Shown: positions 30,788-39,235 of the stretch, in pieces
Numbering within the stretch: the stretch's first letter is position 1
How the letters are laid out: each line of letters begins with the position of its first letter
NCBI GenBank assembly: GCA_005776725.1
Contig: SXOO01000053.1
Span: 1 to 58,901 of the forward strand
Direction of reading: 5' to 3'
DNA: 58,901 nt
From: Pseudomonadota bacterium
GTDB lineage: Bacteria; Myxococcota_A; UBA9042; GCA-2863065
Notes under the pieces: model-generated
Told to the model about the DNA's origin: nothing
Database searches by the model: none
The model's input: only the letters and a program-made list of their open reading frames with translations
Program-made: the position numbers and the translations under genes

Positions 30788-31606
30788 CTACGGCGCGCTG
30801 GCCGCGAGCTCCTCGCCCGCCAAGAGCTGCGCGTCGCGCGGGATGTAGACGTCGTCGGCGATTCGCCGCGTCCAGCGGGGGCGCCCCGGCCACGCGGTCA
30901 CCACCGCGCGCTCCACGGACATCCCGTCCAGGCCGAACAGCTCGATTCGCTCGGTCCCCGGGCCCATGAGCGGGTCGCGCGTGACCACGGTCTTGAAAGG
31001 CCGAACCGAGCGGACGGCGGTCTGGAGCTCGGTCCAACCCCCGCGCGCTCCACCGAACAGTCGCACCGTGACACGGTCCGTGTCGGCGTCGACGGCCACG
31101 CGCACCGGGAAGGCGTGCGGGTTGCGGAGCACCAGGTCCTTGGCCCCCCACGACACGGACGCGTCGAAGCCGGGCGCGATGTACACGGGGACCCACGTGT
31201 GCGCGTGACGCTCGACCACCTCGAGCCCGCCGATCACGGCTGCCGCATGGAGGGTGCTCGACGGCTGACACACGCCTCCGCCGGACTGATCCACGTAGCG
31301 GCCGCGGTCGATCGCTGGGGCCTCGCGAAACCCGAGGTGCTGCTCGCGCGGCCCCACGACGCGGTTGTAGGAGAAGCGTGCCCGCGGCCCCAGCGTGACC
31401 CCGTGCATGCGCAGCGCAGCCTGCCTCACGTTGTGCGAACGGTTGCCGTGCTCGGACTTGAAGCGCGTGGTGAACTCCGCCAGCGGCTCACCCGGCAGCG
31501 GGCGCGGCGCGAAGATCGTGAGGCCCCGGTCGAATGACTGACGGGCCTCGGCGACGCTGGCGACGAGGGCGAGGAGGTACGGGAGACATAGGACGGCGCG
31601 ACGCAT
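30788..31606 (-). CDS. VanW-like exported protein
   Basis: A 272-aa protein with signal MRRAVLCLPYLLALVASVAEA. The VanW-type core is clear: FSYNRVVGPREQHLGFREAPAI, then DQSGGGVCQPSSTLHAAAV and ERHAHTWVPVYIAPGFDASVSWGAKDL. VanW domains are found in vancomycin-resistance clusters and in many cell-wall-associated proteins, with biochemical role unknown; nothing else here suggests resistance. ATG 31606 starts the signal peptide; a TTG at 31645 is possible but less likely. Ends 3 bp past the opposite pseudokinase stop, so transcripts converge there. About 40 bp downstream of recN. Confidence 0.85.
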   Translation of the reverse strand: MRRAVLCLPYLLALVASVAEARQSFDRGLTIFAPRPLPGEPLAEFTTRFKSEHGNRSHNVRQAALRMHGVTLGPRARFSYNRVVGPREQHLGFREAPAIDRGRYVDQSGGGVCQPSSTLHAAAVIGGLEVVERHAHTWVPVYIAPGFDASVSWGAKDLVLRNPHAFPVRVAVDADTDRVTVRLFGGARGGWTELQTAVRSVRPFKTVVTRDPLMGPGTERIELFGLDGMSVERAVVTAWPGRPRWTRRIADDVYIPRDAQLLAGEELAASAP

Positions 31607-31648
31607 CGGGGTGGCGAGCCTAAACGCGAGCCGACGCAACGCCAAAGA

Positions 31649-33316
31649 TCACGCCCTCGCTCGAGCCAGGAGCTCCGCCGCGTGCGCGCGAGCCACGTCG
31701 GTGACCTCGACCCCAGCGAGCAGCTGAGCGAGCTCCTCGAGGCGCCCGGCGCCGTCGAGCGGCGTCACACGCGTCACGGTGCGCCCGCCCTCGACGGCCT
31801 TGTGGACCCGGAGATGCGCGTCCGCCTGGCACGCCACCTGGGGGAGGTGGGTGATACACAGCGCCTGCCGCCGCCTGGCGGTCTCGCGTAGCTTCTGCCC
31901 AATGCGCTCCGCCACGGCGCCGCTCACGCCTGTGTCGACCTCGTCAAAGACATAGAGCTCGACCGTGTCTACCTCACCGAGCACCCGCTTCAGCGCGAGC
32001 ATGATGCGGCTCAGCTCGCCGCCGCTGGCGATCCGAGCCAGGGGGAGCGGCGCCTCGCCGACGTTGGAGCTGAGCAAGAACTCCACGGCATCGAGCCCCG
32101 CGGGACCGAGGGTCGCCGCCGCCTGGAGCTGCACCTCGAAGCGCGCGTTCTTCATGCCGAGGTCGGCCAGCTGAGCCTCGATCTGCTCGGTGACGCGCCT
32201 CGCCACGCGCCGGCGCGCCTCGGACAGACGGTGAGCGGCGGCCTCGACCAGGACCCGCGCCTGCTTCGCGCTGCGCTCGAGCGCCTGCACCCGCTCGTCG
32301 AAGCCCTCGAGCGCCTCGAGCTCCGTTGAGAGCGCGGCGCGCCGGTCCACCACCTCGTCTACCGTGGGGCCGAAACGCCGGGACAGTCGGTCGAGCTCCG
32401 TGAAGCGCTCCTCCGCTTGCGCGAGCCGCCTCGGGTCGACCGTGACCCGAGAACGGTACGCCCTCACCTCCTGCCCCACGTCCTCGAGCTCGATCCGGGT
32501 GCTCTCGAGGCGAGCCGCCAGCTGCGCCAGCGTGGCGTCGCGCGTGGCGGCGTGGCTGAGCGTTCGCTCGAGGTCGGCGAGCGCCTCCGTGAGCGCTCCC
32601 CGCCGCCCATAGAGGCGGTCCTCGACTTCGCGCGTGGCCGAGAGTAGCTCCGACGCGTGGCGAAGCACGTGGAGCTCCTGCTCGAGCGCCTGCTCTTCTC
32701 CGCGTCTCGGCGCCACCGCGTCGATCTCGCTCACCTGAAAGCGGAGCAGCTCGACCCGCTCGGCGCGCCCCTTCTCCGCGGCGAGCAGCTCGCGCCACGC
32801 GGCCTCCGCGCTCCGCCAGGCCGTGAACTGCTCGGTGTAATCTGCCATGACGCGCCCGAGCTCGCCGAACCGGTCCAAGATCACCCGGTGCGTGGCCGTG
32901 TCGAGCAGCGACGTGTGGGCATGCTGGCTGGACAGGTCGATGAGCGGACCCACCGTGCGCTTGAGCTCCGCGAGGGTGGACAACCTGCCGTTGATATAGG
33001 CTCGGCTCTTTCCAGCTCGGTTCACGGTCCGGCGGGCCGAGAGCTGCCCGTCTTCTACGGCCACGCCCACGCTGCTCAGGTGCTCGGCCGCAGGCCCTCC
33101 GGCCTCCACGTCAAAGAGGACCTCGACCGAAGCCTCGTCCTCCCCCTGGCGAATGAGCTCGGGCGCAGCGCGGTCGCCCAGGATGAGACCCACGGCCCCG
33201 ACGATGATGGACTTGCCCGCGCCGGTCTCTCCAGTGAGCACCGTGAGGCCAGGCGAGAGGGGGATCTCGAGGTCGTCGATGAGCGCGAGCTTCGCGATGC
33301 GGAGAGACGCCAACAT
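31649..33316 (-). CDS. recN: DNA repair ATPase RecN
   Basis: A 555-aa SMC-like protein, equal to the usual RecN length. N-terminal MLASLRIAKLALIDDLEIPL is typical, with Walker A GETGAGKS at residues 29-36 and the Q-loop-like SSQHAHTSLL. The central 330 residues are coiled coil rich in Glu/Arg/Ala. The C-terminal lobe has signature ARIASGGELSRIMLALK, Walker B LYVFDEVDTGVSG and CITHLPQVAC. RecN acts early in double-strand-break repair by holding DNA ends or sister duplexes. The first Met before LASLRI (33316) is chosen; the longer reading adds an implausible leader. Confidence 0.96.
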   Translation of the reverse strand: MLASLRIAKLALIDDLEIPLSPGLTVLTGETGAGKSIIVGAVGLILGDRAAPELIRQGEDEASVEVLFDVEAGGPAAEHLSSVGVAVEDGQLSARRTVNRAGKSRAYINGRLSTLAELKRTVGPLIDLSSQHAHTSLLDTATHRVILDRFGELGRVMADYTEQFTAWRSAEAAWRELLAAEKGRAERVELLRFQVSEIDAVAPRRGEEQALEQELHVLRHASELLSATREVEDRLYGRRGALTEALADLERTLSHAATRDATLAQLAARLESTRIELEDVGQEVRAYRSRVTVDPRRLAQAEERFTELDRLSRRFGPTVDEVVDRRAALSTELEALEGFDERVQALERSAKQARVLVEAAAHRLSEARRRVARRVTEQIEAQLADLGMKNARFEVQLQAAATLGPAGLDAVEFLLSSNVGEAPLPLARIASGGELSRIMLALKRVLGEVDTVELYVFDEVDTGVSGAVAERIGQKLRETARRRQALCITHLPQVACQADAHLRVHKAVEGGRTVTRVTPLDGAGRLEELAQLLAGVEVTDVARAHAAELLARARA

Positions 33317-33437
33317 GGCCGCGTGTTCTACATGATGCGGGCCGGGTTTCCAGGTTGCCGGCGTTGCGCGTGGGGTCGGCGCGACGTAGAAGCGGCGATA
33401 CGCCGAGTCTCTGGCGCGCAACCTCCGAGGAGCCCCC

Positions 33438-34274
33438 GTGGAACAGCACACCGAGTACATCAACTCCAAAGACGGGACCCAGCTGTTCTGCCGTATGCAG
33501 GCACACCCGGAGGCCCCCGCGGCGCTCCTCTTCATCCACGGCTTCGGCGAGCACAGCGGCCGCTACGGGCACGTGCTCGATCACTTCTTCGCGCGGGGCT
33601 ACGACGTTGCGGCCTTCGACTATCGCGGGCACGGCAGAGCCCAGGGCCGGCGCGGACACATCGGGTCGTTCCGAGAGTACTTCGACGACGTCGACGCGTT
33701 CATCCGCTGGGCCATGGCGCGCACCACCGGCGATCGACGCCTCTACCTCGTCGGTCACTCGCTTGGGGGGCTCATCGCGTCCGCGTACGTGCTCGAGCAG
33801 CCGGAGGGGATCGACGGCGTCATCCTGTCCTCTCCGTTCCTGGGTCTGAAGCTCAAGGTACCCACGATCAAAGTGTTCGCCGGACACGCGTTGTCGCGCC
33901 TGGTCCCCACGTTCTCGATGCCGGCCGGCGTGCCTACGGAGTACCTCTCCACCGATCCGGAGGTCGGTCGGGCGTACCAAGCCGATCCGCTCATAGGCAC
34001 CGTGGCCACCGCGCGCTGGTTCACCGAGGCAATGACCTGGCAGGAGAACGTGTTGCGCAAGGCAAGCGCGATACGCGTGCCGATGCTGCTGCTTCAAGCG
34101 GGCGACGACCGGATCGCCAACCCGGACACGGCGCAGGCGTTCCTCGCCGCGGTGGGCTCAGCCGACAAAGAGCTGATCTGGTACGACGGGCTCTACCACG
34201 AGCTGTTCAACGAACGGGACAAGGAGCAGGTGATGAACGACCTCGCGAGCTGGCTCGAGCGCCACCTACACTGA
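33438..34274 (+). CDS. Alpha/beta hydrolase, monoacylglycerol-lipase-like
   Basis: A 278-aa serine hydrolase of the Hydrolase_4/MGLL type. The oxyanion region is LLFIHGFGEHSGRYGHV, typical of lysophospholipase/MGLL; FDYRGHGRAQGRRGHI follows. The nucleophile elbow is GHSLGG (Ser about residue 111). The acid is in LLLQAGDDRIAN and the base His in GLYHELFNE. It probably hydrolyses monoacylglycerols or lysolipids in the cytosol. GTG 33438 follows GAGGAG at about 7 nt. The 3' end overlaps the convergent matrixin gene by 9 bp. Confidence 0.9.
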   Translation: MEQHTEYINSKDGTQLFCRMQAHPEAPAALLFIHGFGEHSGRYGHVLDHFFARGYDVAAFDYRGHGRAQGRRGHIGSFREYFDDVDAFIRWAMARTTGDRRLYLVGHSLGGLIASAYVLEQPEGIDGVILSSPFLGLKLKVPTIKVFAGHALSRLVPTFSMPAGVPTEYLSTDPEVGRAYQADPLIGTVATARWFTEAMTWQENVLRKASAIRVPMLLLQAGDDRIANPDTAQAFLAAVGSADKELIWYDGLYHELFNERDKEQVMNDLASWLERHLH

Positions 34275-35138
34275 GCGCCGGTCCGCGCGCTCGCGGCGCC
34301 GTCGCGCCAGGCCACACAGCGCGGCCAGCGCGAACGCCGGCGCAAACGCCCCACTGCCCGCCCCTCGGGGCCCCGCTTCACAAGTAGAAGCCACGCTCTG
34401 CTCGGCGGGCGTCGCGCAGTCGATCAGGAGCGAACCATCGTCCTGGACGTGCTTGATGCAACCGGCGTCCGTTGGGACGCCGATGATCTCTGGGAAGGCC
34501 ACCGCCTTTGGCCCGTAGATGGCGCAGAAGCCGTCGATGTCGTCCTGGGTGAGGTCGCGCTTCTTGGTCTCCTCGGGCGGCGCCGTGGCGTACATGGTGG
34601 CGGCGGGGGCCCTGGAGTGGTCGAGGCCCAGGAGATGGCCGATCTCGTGAACGGCTGTGTTCGAGAGGTCCATCTCGGACAACGAAGGGTCCGTGCTGAA
34701 CACGAAGTCGCGATCGTTGAGCTCGATGTCGGCGTCGACGATCTCGCCCGTGTGGACGTCGTACGTGAGCGAGGTGAGCGCTACGACGGACGACGGGTGC
34801 GACCACGCGCTGCCGACCCACGCCACCAGGTTCTCGTTGGAGGCGCCGTCCTCCTCGCTGAACCCGACTGATTTCCCGGAGACGACGCCGCCGTTCTGAA
34901 AGGGAAAGGACGTTGCGGTACCGGTGCAGCTGAGCGCCGACCACACGTCGAAGGACGACGCGATGGTGCTCTGGGCTGCGGACTCCACGATCTCCTGAGG
35001 CAGCCGGTCGTCGAAGACGAAGGTGATCCCCTTCGTCCGCCAGCGCAGCGGCACCTCCTCGTACTCGGGAGAGGTGTAGAGCACGTAGGCATGAGCGGTA
35101 CCCGAGAGGAGCAAGGCCCCCAGAAGTACGCGCGTCAC
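34266..35138 (-). CDS. Secreted matrixin-family zinc metalloprotease with MYXO-CTERM-like tail
   Basis: A 290-aa protein: signal VTRVLLGALLLSGTAHA, then a metzincin domain with zinc site HEIGHLLGLDH (164-174) and Met-turn in ATMYA (Met182). The C-terminus has Cys, a Gly/Ala stretch, the hydrophobic helix GAFAPAFALAALCGLA and RRRRERAD, the pattern of MYXO-CTERM sorting tails that hold proteins at the myxobacterial surface. It presumably cleaves extracellular proteins. GTG 35138 is chosen: GGAGG lies about 7 nt upstream and it overlaps the upstream stop as GTGA; the longer GTG at 35174 would read through that gene. Confidence 0.88.
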   Translation of the reverse strand: MTRVLLGALLLSGTAHAYVLYTSPEYEEVPLRWRTKGITFVFDDRLPQEIVESAAQSTIASSFDVWSALSCTGTATSFPFQNGGVVSGKSVGFSEEDGASNENLVAWVGSAWSHPSSVVALTSLTYDVHTGEIVDADIELNDRDFVFSTDPSLSEMDLSNTAVHEIGHLLGLDHSRAPAATMYATAPPEETKKRDLTQDDIDGFCAIYGPKAVAFPEIIGVPTDAGCIKHVQDDGSLLIDCATPAEQSVASTCEAGPRGAGSGAFAPAFALAALCGLARRRRERADRRSV

Positions 35139-35680
35139 CGCGCGCCTCCGAGGCGCGTCGCGAGCTCTTGCCACAGGGCGTCGAAGGTCCGCTCGTCGCG
35201 TGGGACCGGGGCGGTCAACCTGGGAGCGGGCGCGGGGACGAGCTCGACGCCGGTCCGGTCACTCACCACGGTGGCGCTCTGGGCGGTGCGCTCCACCCGC
35301 CAGAGACCCTGGTTGAAACCTGCGACGCCCTGGCGCCCGCGGGCCAGCGGCTCGATCAGCACGACCAGCTCGTCTCCGAGGCGAAGCCTGGGGGCCCCCG
35401 GCACGACCTGGGCAAAGCGACCGAACCGGCCACCCGGGACCACGAAGCGAGCGGTGGGGGGCGGAGCGGATGGACGCGCGTGCCGGCCATAGATCTCCAG
35501 TGTCACCGTAGTCTCGACCACCTTGGCGTTTCCATCCCGCGGCCCCGCATCCAGGTTGACCACGCGGCCCCAGATCGCGCCAGACGACGCTTCCACGAGG
35601 CCGTCGAGGTCGAGGGCCACGACCTGCGTCGTTACCGTGGACGGCGCCAACATGAACGCGGTGAGCAGCAGGATGGACAT
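35135..35680 (-). CDS. Exported protein coupled to the matrixin, unknown
   Basis: A 181-aa protein with a signal (MSILLLTAFMLAPSTV) and a beta-rich body: GAIWGRVVNLDAG, VETTVTLEIYG, ARFVVPGGRFGRFAQVVPGAPRLRLGDELVVLI and NQGLWRVE. It looks like a small beta-sandwich; no catalytic motif or Cys is evident. ATG 35680 has AAGGAG 4 nt upstream. Its stop overlaps the matrixin GTG by 4 nt, so the two are almost certainly co-translated; an inhibitor, chaperone or partner of the protease is a reasonable guess, not shown. Confidence 0.75.
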   Translation of the reverse strand: MSILLLTAFMLAPSTVTTQVVALDLDGLVEASSGAIWGRVVNLDAGPRDGNAKVVETTVTLEIYGRHARPSAPPPTARFVVPGGRFGRFAQVVPGAPRLRLGDELVVLIEPLARGRQGVAGFNQGLWRVERTAQSATVVSDRTGVELVPAPAPRLTAPVPRDERTFDALWQELATRLGGAR

Positions 35681-35792
35681 AGGGCTCCTTCGGGGTGTGG
35701 CGCAGCTTCCCCGCGGCGCTCGAACTGGCAAACGCCGAGCCTAAGGGTGCCGCCTTGACACTGCAACGGGCGGCCCCCCATTCTGCGCCGCC

Positions 35793-36566
35793 ATGGACGA
35801 AACCGCGCTGCGCTCGTTGCTCGCCCAGGTCGCGACCGGAGCACTCCCCGTCGACAACGCGCTCACGCAGCTGCGTGAGTTCCCGGTCGTGGAGCTGGAG
35901 GAGGCCTCTCTCGACAGCCACCGGCGCCTCCGGGTAGGCTTCCCCGAGGTGGTGCTGGCGGGCCCGAAGTCAGACGCACAGCTCGACGCGATCGTCTCCG
36001 CGCTCCTGGAGCGAGACGGTGGAGACGTGGTCCTCACGCGCCTCGAGCCCGAGCGGGCCACCCGGCTCCTCGAGCGGCACCCCCACCCTAGCGGCCGCGT
36101 CCACCGAGCCGCGCAGATGCTGGTCTACCACCGGAGCCCGCCGGTACCCCGCGGCAGGGGCCCGATCCTGGTCCTGGCCGCAGGGACCAGCGACATCCCG
36201 GTCGCGGAGGAGGCGGCGCTCACGGCAGAGCTCATGGGGAACGAGGTCCGACGGATCTTCGACGTGGGGGTGGCGGGGATTCACCGCCTCTTGCGCCACA
36301 GGGCGGCGCTTCGCGAAGCGCGGGTGATCGTGGTGGTCGCCGGGATGGAAGGCGCCCTGCCCTCCGTGGTCGGCGGCCTCTTGGGCGATCGACCGATCAT
36401 CGCGGTGCCCACCTCCGTGGGGTACGGCGCGGCCTTCGGCGGGCTCTCGGCGCTGCTCGGGATGCTCAACTCGTGCGCAGCGGGGATCACGGTGGTCAAC
36501 ATCGACAACGGCTTCGGCGCAGGGTACGCGGCGGCGCTCATGAACCGCGCCGAGGCGCCGTCGTGA
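35793..36566 (+). CDS. larB: Nickel-pincer cofactor biosynthesis protein LarB
   Basis: A 257-aa protein of the LarB (AIR-carboxylase-like) family, which carboxylates and hydrolyses nicotinic acid adenine dinucleotide to pyridinium-3,5-biscarboxylic acid mononucleotide. N-terminal LDSHRRLRVGFPEVVLAG is typical, as are ILVLAAGTSDIPVAEEA, VGVAGIHRLL, VVVAGMEGALPSVVGGL, IAVPTSVGYG and LNSCAAGITVVNIDNGFGAG. Length is normal. Its stop overlaps larC GTG by 4 nt. larA-type racemase and larE are not in the window, so the user enzyme of the cofactor is elsewhere. Confidence 0.95.
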   Translation: MDETALRSLLAQVATGALPVDNALTQLREFPVVELEEASLDSHRRLRVGFPEVVLAGPKSDAQLDAIVSALLERDGGDVVLTRLEPERATRLLERHPHPSGRVHRAAQMLVYHRSPPVPRGRGPILVLAAGTSDIPVAEEAALTAELMGNEVRRIFDVGVAGIHRLLRHRAALREARVIVVVAGMEGALPSVVGGLLGDRPIIAVPTSVGYGAAFGGLSALLGMLNSCAAGITVVNIDNGFGAGYAAALMNRAEAPS

Positions 36567-37864
36567 CACGCACCCTGTACGTCGACTGCTTCGCCGGGGC
36601 GGCCGGCGACATGATGCTCGGCGCGCTGCTCGACCTCGGCCTCCCGGTGGAGCACCTGCAGGCGCGTCTCGCGCTCCTCGGCGAGCTCGGCGGTACGCTC
36701 GAAGTCAAGCGGGCCTTCCGCCACGGGATCGGGGCGGTCGACGTCACGGTACGCACCGCCGCTACGCCCGTGCCCGTGTTCTTCGCGCCCGTACACGCCC
36801 ACAGCCACGGGCACGGCGGGCACACCCACTCGCACGCGCACGCATCGCCCGGCCTCGGCGCCCTGGCCCCCTCCCCCACCGCGGCCCACCACGAGGTCCC
36901 GCATCGCGGGTGGCGCGAGATCCGCGGCCTGATCCAGGCCTCGGGGCTGGACGCACCGGAGAAGGCGCTGGCGCTGCGCATCTTCGAGCGGCTCGCGCTG
37001 GCCGAGGGCAAGCTCCACGGCATGCCGCCCGACGACGTGGAGTTCCACGAGGTGGGCGGCGTCGACGCGATCATCGACATCGTCGGCACCGCGATCGGGC
37101 TCGTCTGGCTGGCGCCCGAGGCGATCGTGGTGGCGCCCATCCCCACTCCTCGGGGCTTCGTGCGCTGCGCCCACGGGCTCATGCCCCTCCCGGCGCCCGC
37201 CACGATGGAGCTGCTGGTAGGCGCCGAGACCCGAGCGTGCCCGTTCGAGGGCGAGTGGGTCACGCCCACGGGCGCCGCGATCCTCACTACCATTGCCCAC
37301 GCCTACGGCCCGCTCCCAGCGATGCGGGTGGGCGCGATCGGCTACGGCGCCGGGGATCGCGATCCCGAGACCCATGCCAACCTTCTGCGCCTCGTGGTCG
37401 GCGACGTGCTCGCAGCGCGCCTCAGCGACGCCGTCCTCGAGACGAACATCGACGACATGTCACCCGAGCTCTACGGACACCTCGTAGACCGCCTCTTCGA
37501 GGCGGGCGCCCTCGACGTCTGGCTCACGCCGATCCAGATGAAGAAGGGCCGCCCGGGGACGAAGCTCTCGGTGTTGTCACCGCCCGAGCGCGTGGCTGAC
37601 CTCGAGCACCTGATCCTGGCCGAGTCCACCGCCATCGGAGTGCGCCACCACACGGTGCAACGCCATAAGGCCACGCGCAGCCTCGAGACGATCGAGACTC
37701 GGCTCGGGCCGGTCCGTGTCAAGGTGGCCCGGGATGGGCAACGCGTGGTCGGTGTGGCCCCTGAGTACGAGGACTGCCGCGCCCTTGCCCTCAGCGCCGG
37801 TGTCCCGCTCAAAGAGGTGATGCAGCTGGCCCTCGAGGCGGCGCGAGCGGCAGGACACCGCTGA
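36563..37864 (+). CDS. larC: Nickel insertion protein LarC (pyridinium-3,5-bisthiocarboxylate nickel chelatase)
   Basis: A 433-aa protein with the family start LYVDCFAGAAGDMMLGALLDLG and the later motifs DVEFHEVGGVDAIIDIVG, IPTPRGFVRCAHG, GEWVTPTGAAIL and ETNIDDMSPELYG. LarC inserts Ni into the thiolated pyridinium nucleotide using CTP. A His-rich loop (about residues 78-93, HAHSHGHGGHTHSHAHA) probably binds or stores nickel. The gene is one continuous frame, unlike the frameshifted larC1/larC2 of lactobacilli. GTG 36563 overlaps larB as GTGA. Confidence 0.95.
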   Translation: MTRTLYVDCFAGAAGDMMLGALLDLGLPVEHLQARLALLGELGGTLEVKRAFRHGIGAVDVTVRTAATPVPVFFAPVHAHSHGHGGHTHSHAHASPGLGALAPSPTAAHHEVPHRGWREIRGLIQASGLDAPEKALALRIFERLALAEGKLHGMPPDDVEFHEVGGVDAIIDIVGTAIGLVWLAPEAIVVAPIPTPRGFVRCAHGLMPLPAPATMELLVGAETRACPFEGEWVTPTGAAILTTIAHAYGPLPAMRVGAIGYGAGDRDPETHANLLRLVVGDVLAARLSDAVLETNIDDMSPELYGHLVDRLFEAGALDVWLTPIQMKKGRPGTKLSVLSPPERVADLEHLILAESTAIGVRHHTVQRHKATRSLETIETRLGPVRVKVARDGQRVVGVAPEYEDCRALALSAGVPLKEVMQLALEAARAAGHR

Positions 37865-37874
37865 CGAGCGGCAC

Positions 37875-37997
37875 TTGTCCACAGGCGGCTGAGTTCGCTG
37901 TGAAATCCCGGGCGGGGCGACGCCTCAAGGCACTGTGTTCAGAGAAGAATTTCGACCGGAATAGGTTATCCACAGCCTGTGGATAACCTGTGGATAG
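37875..37997. other. Cluster of DnaA-box-like 9-mers (candidate origin or DnaA-binding locus)
   Basis: Four near-consensus boxes lie in 123 bp: TTGTCCACA (37875-37883), TTATCCACA (37966-37974), TGTGGATAA (37978-37986, reverse perfect box) and TGTGGATAG (37989-37997, reverse, one mismatch). The middle two form a perfect inverted repeat. The stretch 37937-37965 just before them is locally richer in A/T than its surroundings. The cluster lies between convergent genes (larC and the HAMP-PAS gene), so no promoter is expected here. dnaA/dnaN are not in the window. An oriC, a DnaA-titration or reactivation site, or chance around a terminator hairpin are the options. Confidence 0.6.
37963..37989. terminator. 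13-bp perfect inverted repeat (possible bidirectional terminator)
   Basis: AGGTTATCCACAG and its reverse complement CTGTGGATAACCT are separated by one base. As RNA it could fold into a hairpin in both directions between two convergent genes, but there is no T-run. It coincides with two DnaA boxes, so the terminator reading is only an alternative. Confidence 0.3.
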
Positions 37998-38035
37998 GTG
38001 CCCCTCGGCGGTCGCTCGCGACGGGTGCGGCTCGG

Positions 38036-39235
38036 CTAGCCCGCAGGCCGCAAGAGGAGGAGGAGGTGCGTGGGCCGCGCGCGACGGTCACGGCACACAT
38101 CCACCACCGCCTTCCATTGCCGGCCCTTCCCGTCGGGCCCCACGAGCTCCACGGAGTCCGTGGCCTCGTGGCGGTGCTCCTTCACGCGCAGCAACAGCTC
38201 TCCGAGCTCGTCACCGGAGCGCCCGAAGAACTCGGGGAGCGGGGTGTCCTCGTCGTTCTTGCCGCCCAGGAGGGCCAGAAAATCACGGTTCGCGGCCTCT
38301 ACGACGAAGGTCGAGCTCAACACGGCGGCCGGGCAGCCGGCGTGACGAAGCAGCGCCTCGATCTTCCCCCCGTCCTCGACGATGCGGTCGCGTTTCAGGG
38401 CGTCGAAGCCCCGCAACATCTCGACGGTCTCGCCCACCGCCGCGGCGAGCTCGCCGAGCTCGTCGTCAGCCGTGTCAGCGACGGCCGCGGATAGACCGTG
38501 GCCGGCCGAGCGGACGCTCCGTGTGAGCCGACGGATGGGCTCGACCAGGGTCGCGGGCAGCGCCAGGAGCAACAACACCATCACCACCAGCGCGAGGAGG
38601 CCCAGCGTGACGAGGTTGCGGTCGGCGTGCGCCACCGTCTCCTCGGCGACCACTCCCTCGGTGCGTAGCTGATCCAGCGTGGTGTTGATCACCGAGTGGA
38701 TTGCTCGGTCGAGCGCGAGCCGGGCGTCGAGGACGCGCCCCCGTCGCGCCGCCGCCTCCTCGGTGCGCAGAGACTCGTCCAACTGCGCAACGGTGAGGCT
38801 CCCAGCCATGTCCGGCGCGGCCCCGAAGGACGGCATCGCCAGTGAGGCCGCGTGCCAGTCGCTCACCTCGCGCGCCGTGGTCGCGGTGAGCTCCGTGAAG
38901 CGCGCGAGCGAGCCCGCGTGGAGCGGGAAAGCGCTGGCGATGGACCGGGCGCGATCGCTGGCCTCGGCCAGCTGCCGTTGCAGGCGCTGCCGAGACTCAT
39001 CAGTGAGCGCGAGCGCGTCGGGGATGGCCAGACCGACTACGCCGGTGCGGACCTGCTCGAGCTCGCGGAGCACGGCGCCGCGGGAGGCGACGACGTCGGC
39101 CGTGAGGCGAATCTGCCGGAGGTAATAAAGCGTGAGGGCCAGCTGTGGCAGCGTAACCAACAGCACGACCAGAAGGGCCAGCCGAACGCGGTACCGGAAC
39201 GACCGCTGCGGGGGGCGGACGGTGCCTACCGACAA
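38036..39235 (-). CDS. Membrane HAMP-PAS protein without kinase domain
   Basis: A 399-aa protein: TM1 (about 17-37), a 170-residue periplasmic helical region, TM2 (about 208-230), a HAMP domain (LVEPIRRLTRSVRS onward), and a PAS-like domain (about 295-390; AAVLSSTFVVEAANRDFLALLGG). There is no histidine kinase, cyclase or MCP signalling domain; the protein stops after PAS. The start is the weak point: TTG 39235 overlaps the KtrA stop region by 10 nt and no ATG or GTG fits before TM1. By position it may sense a cue and act on the K+ uptake system encoded upstream (inference). Confidence 0.75.
   Translation of the reverse strand: MSVGTVRPPQRSFRYRVRLALLVVLLVTLPQLALTLYYLRQIRLTADVVASRGAVLRELEQVRTGVVGLAIPDALALTDESRQRLQRQLAEASDRARSIASAFPLHAGSLARFTELTATTAREVSDWHAASLAMPSFGAAPDMAGSLTVAQLDESLRTEEAAARRGRVLDARLALDRAIHSVINTTLDQLRTEGVVAEETVAHADRNLVTLGLLALVVMVLLLLALPATLVEPIRRLTRSVRSAGHGLSAAVADTADDELGELAAAVGETVEMLRGFDALKRDRIVEDGGKIEALLRHAGCPAAVLSSTFVVEAANRDFLALLGGKNDEDTPLPEFFGRSGDELGELLLRVKEHRHEATDSVELVGPDGKGRQWKAVVDVCRDRRARPTHLLLLLRPAG

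Noticed and set aside
30788..31606. Vancomycin-resistance gene
   Set aside because: VanW alone does not confer resistance and no vanHAX-type genes are nearby.
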